DNA from: CAZILM01 sp964625325
GTDB lineage: Bacteria; Patescibacteriota; Saccharimonadia; Saccharimonadales; CAYVSP01
DNA length: 25,296 nt
NCBI GenBank assembly: GCA_964625325.1
Contig: CAZVBA010000008.1
Span: forward strand, 1-25,296
Direction: 5' to 3'
Part shown: piece after piece, positions 21,747 through 25,296 of the stretch
Layout of the letters: every line of letters starts with the position of its first letter
Position numbering within the stretch: position 1 is the first letter of the stretch
Translations under genes and position numbers: made by a program
The notes under the pieces: generated by a model
The model's database searches: none
Told to the model about the DNA's origin: nothing
Seen by the model: the letters and a program-made list of their open reading frames with translations, nothing else

Positions 21747-22478
21747 ATGACTAAGCAAATTTCCACCCCTGAGGACGTCAAACAACTGGGCACTATTTTG
21801 GCTGTCTGGGCGCACCCGGATGACGAGTCATTTTGTGCGGCTGGCATATTGGCAACCGCGGTAAACAACGGCCAGCGCGTTATCTGCCTGACGGCTACTA
21901 AGGGCGAAGCCGGCGTCCAGGATGAGAAACGCTGGCCGGCCAAAAAGCTTGGGAGCATAAGGTCTAAAGAATTAGCGGCCAGCTTAAAGCTACTCGGTAT
22001 TGACGACCACCACTGCTTAGACTATGCCGATGGCGGTTGCCATGAGCTTCCAGATGAAGAGGGTAGCAAAGTGGTTAAAGCTTTTATTGATACACATATG
22101 CCGCAGACTATTCTGACTTTCGGGCCGGACGGTCTGACCGGGCATAACGATCACCAGGCCGTCTCTCGCTGGGTCAGCCAGGCGGTTAAGGGCACGGCTA
22201 TCAACGTCTTTCACTTCGTTCAGGAAAAAGACAGCTACGAACATTACATGAAACAGCTCGATAAACAGTTTAATTTTTACTTTAATATCGACCAGCCACC
22301 GCTGTGCAGCGAGGCTGAATGTGCCATTGCTTTGCGACTAACGCCCGAACTAATCAAGCAAAAGTGCGCCGCCTTGAAAGCCATGCCGTCGCAGACTGAA
22401 GCCATGTTTAAGAAGACCCCCCAGGATTTAATCGAAGCGGCGTTCGGCTGCGAATGTTTTGTTCCGGCTAACAAGTAA
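21747..22478 (+). CDS. PIG-L family (LmbE-like) deacetylase
   Basis: The 243-aa protein is a Zn-dependent N-deacetylase of the GlcNAc-PI/mycothiol/bacillithiol type. It shows the zinc and base motif AHPDDES (H23, D25, D26) and the second metal site TGHNDHQAV (H133, H136), in a Rossmann-like frame (RVICLTATKGEAG, SKELAASLKLLGI). The substrate is unknown: candidates are N-acetylated amino sugars or glycoconjugates, which fits the neighbouring sugar-phosphate isomerase only 5 bases upstream. No separate promoter is seen, so co-transcription and translational coupling are likely. Its stop is 18 bases from the convergent PHP gene. Confidence 0.9.
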   Translation: MTKQISTPEDVKQLGTILAVWAHPDDESFCAAGILATAVNNGQRVICLTATKGEAGVQDEKRWPAKKLGSIRSKELAASLKLLGIDDHHCLDYADGGCHELPDEEGSKVVKAFIDTHMPQTILTFGPDGLTGHNDHQAVSRWVSQAVKGTAINVFHFVQEKDSYEHYMKQLDKQFNFYFNIDQPPLCSEAECAIALRLTPELIKQKCAALKAMPSQTEAMFKKTPQDLIEAAFGCECFVPANK

Positions 22479-22496
22479 CAAAACGAACAATATTTA

Positions 22497-23153
22497 CTAG
22501 GTGCGGAGCCGCAATTTTTTGCCCAAACGGTGTAGTTTTGGGTAAAACAAACTGCGCCAGTGCGGCGGTTTAGTCAGCAGGTGGCCGGTGGCCAGCAATT
22601 TGGCCAAAGTATCACGGGTGGGTACTTGTGACAGTACGGTTATTCCGTTGCCCAGCCCGCGCACGCCATGGGCGTCGCTGCTGGCGGCTCGCAATTTGTG
22701 GTGCAGTTTGGCCCAAGCGGCCGCCCGCGGCCCGCGGTTTTGCAACCAAGCCCGGCCGTTATGAACTTCTACGATGTCTACCAAGTCGGCGATTTCGTCC
22801 AAGGCCATCGCAGTCAGGCCGCGCCGTACCTTTTCAAACGGATGGGGGATGTAGACGATGCCATTCTGGGCCTTGATAGCTTGCGCCGTCGCCAGGGGGG
22901 TTAGTCCAGCTAGCACCGGCCTTTCCAGAAACAGGCCAATGATTTCACCCCGTGTTGTCATGATTTCCTCGCCGATGATAATGCGGCTTTCACCCAAGGC
23001 TTGCTGCAAGGCGACGGCCTTATCGATACGGTTGTGGTCGGTTACGGCCGCGCAGTCCAGCAGGCCGCTGCTAAAGGCCCGGTCGTATTGCTCCTGGTTG
23101 AGGCCGCCATCCGGCGAGGCGCTGGAGTGCGTATGTAGATCTATCTTGTACAT
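22497..23153 (-). CDS. PHP-domain metal-dependent phosphoesterase
   Basis: The 218-aa PHP-fold protein has its metal ligands in order: HTH (H7, H9), TDHN (D39, H40), GEE (E62), PHPFE (H104), EVHNG (H131) and SSDAH (about 160-164). Relatives hydrolyse small phosphoesters such as nucleoside 3',5'-bisphosphates or oligonucleotide ends; the substrate here is open. The C-terminus is basic (KLHRLGKKLRLRT). The strong TATAAT (23198-23203) lies far upstream, and exactly 6 nt after it a 16-codon frame begins that overlaps this gene's start. GGGG about 6 nt before the ATG may be a weak ribosome site. No in-frame upstream start exists before a stop. Confidence 0.88.
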   Translation of the reverse strand: MYKIDLHTHSSASPDGGLNQEQYDRAFSSGLLDCAAVTDHNRIDKAVALQQALGESRIIIGEEIMTTRGEIIGLFLERPVLAGLTPLATAQAIKAQNGIVYIPHPFEKVRRGLTAMALDEIADLVDIVEVHNGRAWLQNRGPRAAAWAKLHHKLRAASSDAHGVRGLGNGITVLSQVPTRDTLAKLLATGHLLTKPPHWRSLFYPKLHRLGKKLRLRT

Positions 23154-23191
23154 ACAGTCCCCAGACGTAGCTGGACAGCCAAAACTTTCAT
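23141..23191 (-). CDS. Possible 16-codon leaderless upstream ORF of the PHP gene
   Basis: ATG at 23191 is exactly 6 nt from TATAAT, the leaderless spacing used by annotated genes here. The frame MKVLAVQLRLGTVCTR ends with TAG at 23141-23143, overlapping the PHP start codon (23151-23153) in another frame. Terminating ribosomes could re-initiate at the PHP ATG, so it may be a coupling or attenuating leader peptide. Chance is not excluded. Confidence 0.4.
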   Translation of the reverse strand: MKVLAVQLRLGTVCTR

Positions 23192-23197
23192 ACCGTA

Positions 23198-23226
23198 ATT
23201 ATAAGAGGTGTTGTCTACGAGGCCAA
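23198..23226 (-). promoter_or_regulatory. Promoter upstream of the uORF and PHP gene
   Basis: Minus-strand TTGGCC (23221-23226), 17-nt spacer, TATAAT (23198-23203). It lies across the end of the upstream FMN-reductase gene, so the PHP gene need not depend on read-through. Confidence 0.6.
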
Positions 23227-23772
23227 GTGTCGTTGAAGATTTTTGAGGTCTGCGACCATAGCCACCAGGCTCTGGTTAGCACGCTCGGCTTCCTTGAGCT
23301 GGCCCTGTTCGTCAAAGGCCTGGCCGGCCCGGGGAATCAGCACCACGTTATTGATCGGCACCAACATTACGTTCATCACAATTTGTTTGAGCTGTTCAAC
23401 AGCCCGCACGCCGCCGACCATGCCACCGTAGCTGACAAAGCCGACCGGCTTATTCAGCCAACTGTCGTAGGCCCAGTCAATCGCATTCTTAAGCACCGGT
23501 GTCGGGCCGTGATTGTACTCGGCCACTAGCATTATGTAAGCTTCGGCTTTGGCCAATCGCGCCGACCACTCCGTACCTTTGGGATTCTGGAACTGGCCAT
23601 GGGCCTCATCGGGCGTAACGGCTTCGTTGAAAAAAGGCAGATCGATTTCCTTGAGGTCGGCTAAATCAATTTCCAGTTCAGAGTCTTGCTTAAGTTGACC
23701 GACCACCCAGTTGGCAACCATCTCGGCCCGACGGCCTTCGCGCACACTACCGATAATAACCATTACACGCAT
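23215..23772 (-). CDS. NADPH-dependent FMN reductase family flavoprotein
   Basis: The 185-aa flavodoxin-fold protein begins MRVMVIIGSVREGRRAEMVANWV, with the FMN phosphate loop GSVREGR at about 7-13. It contains LVAEYNHGPTPVLKNAIDWAYD, the family hallmark around the flavin, and KPVGFVSYGGMVGGVRAVEQL near the isoalloxazine ring. Relatives use NAD(P)H to reduce quinones, chromate, azo compounds or free flavin. The start is set at 23772, not 38 codons upstream, because a TATAAT box (23782-23787) lies 9 nt before this ATG and the upstream extension is antisense to the divergent gene. The C-terminus is helical. It may serve redox defence. Confidence 0.93.
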   Translation of the reverse strand: MRVMVIIGSVREGRRAEMVANWVVGQLKQDSELEIDLADLKEIDLPFFNEAVTPDEAHGQFQNPKGTEWSARLAKAEAYIMLVAEYNHGPTPVLKNAIDWAYDSWLNKPVGFVSYGGMVGGVRAVEQLKQIVMNVMLVPINNVVLIPRAGQAFDEQGQLKEAERANQSLVAMVADLKNLQRHLAS

Positions 23773-23781
23773 AGGGTTCGT

Positions 23782-23796
23782 ATTATAACCTATAAT
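23782..23796. promoter_or_regulatory. Back-to-back divergent -10 boxes
   Basis: ATTATA (23782-23787) is TATAAT on the minus strand, 9 nt before the FMN-reductase ATG. TATAAT (23791-23796) on the plus strand is 7 nt before ATG 23804. Only three bases separate them, so two polymerases could not bind together; the genes should compete or alternate. Confidence 0.68.
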
Positions 23797-23803
23797 GGTT
23801 GCT

Positions 23804-24481
23804 ATGCAGATTGGTCTGAACGAGGTGCAAAAGCAGTTTCTGCGGGCGCTGCTGCTGGCCAGCGGCATTAACGCCAGCTTCTTCATGGCTCGGGTCGTAG
23901 CCGGGCATAGCTGGAACTACTGGTACTTATTATGGAATTTGTTCCTGGCGTGGCTACCGCTGTTATTTGCCTGGTTATTACAGCGTAGTCTCAAACATAA
24001 TCGCTGGCTGAGCGCCAAGCCGCTTATCTACACCTTGCTTTGGCTTGGCTTCTTGCCCAATAGTTTTTACCTAGTTAGTGACCTGGTGCACTTGCATAGC
24101 ACTGGCGAGGTCAGCCTGCTGTTTGACTGCGTCATGATGTTCTCCTTTATTTTCACCGGTTTGGTGCTGGGCTTTACCAGCTTGTTTATCATACAGCGGC
24201 AGTTGCACGACAAGCTAAAGTTGCGCCATACCCATAGCCTTGTGGCGGCGGTCTTGCTACTTTGTAGCTTTGCTATCTATCTTGGCCGCAATTTCCGTCT
24301 CAACTCCTGGGACGTCCTGGTCAATCCGGCCGGGCTGTTATTTGATGTCTCCGACCAATTCGTCAACCCCGCCCTGCACCCGCAGCTTTTTACGACTACT
24401 TTGATGTTTTTTGCGCTGCTGATGGGTATATACGTCGTTCTCTGGCAAGTCATCCGCGCGGTTCAAGCCGAACGGCGTTAA
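23804..24481 (+). CDS. DUF1361 family membrane protein
   Basis: The 225-aa integral membrane protein has about six hydrophobic segments (roughly 11-30, 38-56, 72-89, 101-130, 143-160, 192-215). It carries the family's signature regions WNLFLAWLPLLFA, WLGFLPNSFYLVSDLVHL and CSFAIYLGRNFRLNSWD. The function of DUF1361 is not established. ATG 23804 is chosen over 23795 because the latter overlaps the TATAAT box; with 23804 the spacer is 7 nt. It diverges from the FMN reductase gene. argS starts 18 bases after its stop, with a -10 box in the gap. Confidence 0.85.
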   Translation: MQIGLNEVQKQFLRALLLASGINASFFMARVVAGHSWNYWYLLWNLFLAWLPLLFAWLLQRSLKHNRWLSAKPLIYTLLWLGFLPNSFYLVSDLVHLHSTGEVSLLFDCVMMFSFIFTGLVLGFTSLFIIQRQLHDKLKLRHTHSLVAAVLLLCSFAIYLGRNFRLNSWDVLVNPAGLLFDVSDQFVNPALHPQLFTTTLMFFALLMGIYVVLWQVIRAVQAERR

Positions 24482-24486
24482 TCTGT

Positions 24487-24492
24487 TATCAT
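24487..24492 (+). promoter_or_regulatory. -10 box, 7 nt before argS
   Basis: TATCAT, spacer AAAGCTA, ATG at 24500, in the 18-base gap after the DUF1361 stop. No -35 box is recognisable and no Shine-Dalgarno is present. Confidence 0.5.
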
Positions 24493-24499
24493 AAAGCTA

Positions 24500-25296
24500 A
24501 TGAGAGATGATATTGAGCGGGCGATTGTTAAAACCGCTAAAGATGTATTCAAAGCTGATGTCAAGCCGGCGCTGACCAGGCCTGACGAACAATTTGGTGA
24601 CTACGCTACCAACATAGCGCTGCAGCTGGCCGCCAAAACCGGCCAGAAACCGCGCGACATTGCCGAACAGCTGATAGCACCACTCAAACAAAGTTTGAAA
24701 GGGCAGGTGAGCGATGTCTCAATTGCCGGCCCGGGCTTTATTAATTTCAAGCTGAGCGACGAAACTTTGGCTCAGGAACTAGCACATGTCGATAAAAACT
24801 ACGGGAAGAACGACTTACATAAAGGCAAGACGGTGGTGGCCGAATACTCCGACCCCAACCCGTTCAAGGTGTTACACGCCGGTCATTTATATACCAGTGT
24901 GGTAGGTGATGCTATTGCCACCTTGTTTGCCGCTGCCGGTGCCAACGTCCACCGCGTCAATTTTGGCGGCGACATCGGCCTGCACGTCGCCAAAAACATC
25001 TGGGCCATGCTTAAGGAACTGGGTGGTGAGCACCCGGAAAAGTTGAAAGCTATCAAACCAGCCGAACGGGCAGAATGGATGTCCCGAACTTATGTCATTG
25101 GCAACGAAGCTTACGAAGACGACGAGCAGGCCAAGCGCGATATAACGGCCCTCAACAAACAGCTCTACCAACTGCAGTCTGACAATGACCGCCAGTCGCC
25201 GCTGGCGCAAATCTATTGGACGACGCGGCAATGGAGCTATGATCACTTCGAAGATTTCTATAAGCGTATCGGCTCCGGCTTTGAGAAGTATTATCC
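24500..25296 (+). CDS. argS: Arginyl-tRNA synthetase, N-terminal part (cut by window edge)
   Basis: ArgRS charges tRNA-Arg, which is also present in this window. The first 265 residues are visible. The N-terminal additional domain (about 1-95: DQFGDYATNIALQLA-like region at 32-48, GPGFINFKLSD near 76-86) recognises the tRNA D-loop. The class I catalytic domain follows, with AEYSDPNPFKVLHAGHLYTSVVGDA (about 113-137), where HAGH stands for the HIGH motif and Phe-Lys-Val replaces the common Thr-Lys-Pro-Leu order. NFGGDIGLHVAKN is also typical. The frame is open to the right edge; the rest is outside. The start is supported by TATCAT 7 nt upstream. Confidence 0.95.
   Translation, partial: MRDDIERAIVKTAKDVFKADVKPALTRPDEQFGDYATNIALQLAAKTGQKPRDIAEQLIAPLKQSLKGQVSDVSIAGPGFINFKLSDETLAQELAHVDKNYGKNDLHKGKTVVAEYSDPNPFKVLHAGHLYTSVVGDAIATLFAAAGANVHRVNFGGDIGLHVAKNIWAMLKELGGEHPEKLKAIKPAERAEWMSRTYVIGNEAYEDDEQAKRDITALNKQLYQLQSDNDRQSPLAQIYWTTRQWSYDHFEDFYKRIGSGFEKYY

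Noticed and set aside
23773..23886. 38-codon N-terminal extension of the FMN reductase
   Set aside because: The flavodoxin fold begins at MRVMVIIGS, the promoter lies between, and the extension is antisense to the DUF1361 gene.

Overview
The window looks like a chromosomal segment from a small-genome member of the Candidate Phyla Radiation, most likely Candidatus Saccharibacteria (TM7) or a close relative. This placement is inference. It rests on GC near 50%, gene packing with abutting stops, many small membrane and orphan proteins mixed with core translation and cell-wall genes, a short Mur ligase, a PGI/PMI-type isomerase, and promoters that put the -10 box almost on the start codon. TGA ends at least two genes (at 11194 and 14609), so UGA is a stop codon here. 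This argues against the code-25 lineages (Gracilibacteria, Absconditabacteria). No phage, transposase, CRISPR array or rRNA was seen.

Layout. Bases 1-1440 hold four minus-strand tRNAs: Ser-UGA (cut by the left edge), Ser-GCU, Arg-GCG and Ser-CGA. They are interleaved with a PH-like membrane protein gene and an unlisted 53-aa membrane protein gene. Bases 1480-7504 hold a four-TM membrane protein, a membrane metallophosphatase, a HIT protein, an acidic hypothetical, a 59-aa membrane protein, an XRE-HAD fusion and an orphan. valS fills 7509-10148. A 325-base structured non-coding region and two orphan genes follow (10152-12237). tsaD and a murE-type ligase diverge from one shared symmetric -10 box near 13298. 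Next come an arginine-deiminase-superfamily protein and two kinase-like orphans in tandem. The groES-groEL operon has a CIRCE operator. The right part holds a Ser/Thr/Pro-rich surface protein, an acidic protein, a PGI/PMI isomerase plus PIG-L deacetylase pair, a PHP phosphoesterase, an FMN reductase, a DUF1361 membrane protein and the 5' part of argS.

The main pattern concerns expression signals. At 17 of about 25 protein genes a TAnnnT-like hexamer lies exactly 6, 7 or 9 nt before the start codon, with no Shine-Dalgarno sequence. An RNA polymerase start about 7 nt past the hexamer would give leaderless or nearly leaderless mRNAs. groES, groEL, the surface protein and the isomerase instead have longer leaders with a Shine-Dalgarno. 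Two divergent gene pairs share overlapping or back-to-back -10 boxes, and convergent pairs abut or overlap at their stops. An 8-mer, ACAGAGGT, recurs six times around tRNA leaders and orphan genes, partly as inverted pairs. The 3' part of groEL contains a sharply AT-richer block followed by short direct repeats.

Functionally the window combines translation (ValRS, ArgRS, TsaD, tRNAs), folding (GroESL under HrcA-type control), peptidoglycan precursor synthesis (Mur ligase), sugar metabolism (isomerase, deacetylase) and poorly known envelope and regulatory proteins. All functions are read from motifs by eye; no database search was possible.
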